Source of the DNA: Streptosporangiaceae bacterium
GTDB lineage: Bacteria > Actinomycetota > Actinomycetes > Streptosporangiales > Streptosporangiaceae
Reading direction: 5' to 3'
Assembly (NCBI GenBank): GCA_030041195.1
Contig: JASHOI010000363.1
Location: forward strand, 1-5,540
Length of the DNA: 5,540 bases
Positions 5,302 to 5,540 of this stretch are shown in pieces. A model generated the notes under the pieces. The model made no database searches. It saw only the letters and a program-made list of their open reading frames with translations, and was not told the origin of the DNA. Made by a program: the position numbers and the translations under genes. Every line of letters starts with the position of its first letter. Position 1 is the first letter of the stretch.

Positions 5302-5540
5302 TGGGAAAGCCCCAGCACATCCCCGATCGCAGCTTGGGACAGCCCGGCGCCTGCCAGCGCCTTGAGCGCGTTCTGTCGTGCGCCCTCCCGGGCGGTGAGG
5401 GCCTGGTCCAGCACCGCCTCCGCGGCGCCCAGAGCCAGGACCTCGGTGGTCACGTCTTGGCCCTCAATGATGACGCGCCAGGTAAGGCCGAAGCTGTCAG
5501 GGCCCGTCTCGGTGAGCGCGGCTACAAGATCCTGGACTTC
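5268..5540 (-). CDS. Helix-turn-helix protein, C-terminal part (runs off the right edge)
   Basis: The minus-strand frame is open from the stop at 5268-5270 to the window edge, giving 90 visible residues. The first visible part reads EVQDLVAALTETGPDSF, GLTWRVIIEGQDVTTEV, compatible with a small alpha/beta segment. It is followed by an Ala-rich helix ending in AREGARQNALKALAGAG and then LSQAAIGDVLGLSHQRVHQLL, a typical helix-turn-helix of the sigma-region-4/phage-repressor type, with the stop four residues later. A GTG at 5451-5453 would give a 61-residue product, but the continuous upstream frame of similar composition and the sensible residues in it favour a longer protein starting outside. 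Partner, target and pathway cannot be inferred. A regulator or antitoxin-like role is possible, and the gene that would settle this lies beyond the edge. Confidence 0.7.
   Translation of the reverse strand, partial: EVQDLVAALTETGPDSFGLTWRVIIEGQDVTTEVLALGAAEAVLDQALTAREGARQNALKALAGAGLSQAAIGDVLGLSHQRVHQLLKAS

Overview
The window is high-GC DNA with overlapping long reading frames on both strands, actinobacterial promoter-poor spacers, frequent GTG starts, and gene families typical of large-genome actinomycetes (an NB-ARC-type ATPase regulator, an F420-type LLM oxidoreductase, a DUF4037 protein, a RibD_C-type reductase). I infer a streptomycete- or Streptosporangiales-like actinobacterium; the genus cannot be fixed from this sequence.

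Layout from left to right. The left edge holds the N-terminal part of a minus-strand ATPase regulator with a clear Walker A motif (1-311). A spacer of about 210 bases follows, then a small, very arginine-rich protein gene on the plus strand (524-709) and a strong hairpin (735-775). The hairpin sits between that gene's stop and the stop of a minus-strand alpha/beta hydrolase of the cofactor-free chloroperoxidase/perhydrolase type (808-1629). A 270-base divergent spacer separates the hydrolase from a plus-strand DUF4037 protein (1900-3027). The DUF4037 gene runs tail to tail, with a 32-base overlap, into an LLM-class F420-type oxidoreductase on the minus strand (2996-3946). That gene is divergent from a 2H phosphoesterase ('2'-5' RNA ligase family') gene (3990-4652), with only about 43 bases between the chosen starts.

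From about 4620 to 5300 the sequence looks like decayed DNA. A 37-codon fragment of a TetR-family C-terminus on the minus strand (4623-4736) abuts a dihydrofolate-reductase-like (RibD_C) protein on the plus strand that has lost its N-terminal part (4723-5301). The simplest reading is that one deletion removed the middle of a divergent regulator/target pair. The right edge holds the C-terminal part of a minus-strand protein ending in a helix-turn-helix (5268-5540).

The genes do not form an obvious pathway or operon. Nearly every neighbour pair is divergent or convergent, which suggests independently transcribed accessory genes. I found no RNA gene, CRISPR array, insertion sequence or prophage signal, and no convincing new multi-gene system. 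The most instructive structure is the TetR/reductase deletion scar near 4737.
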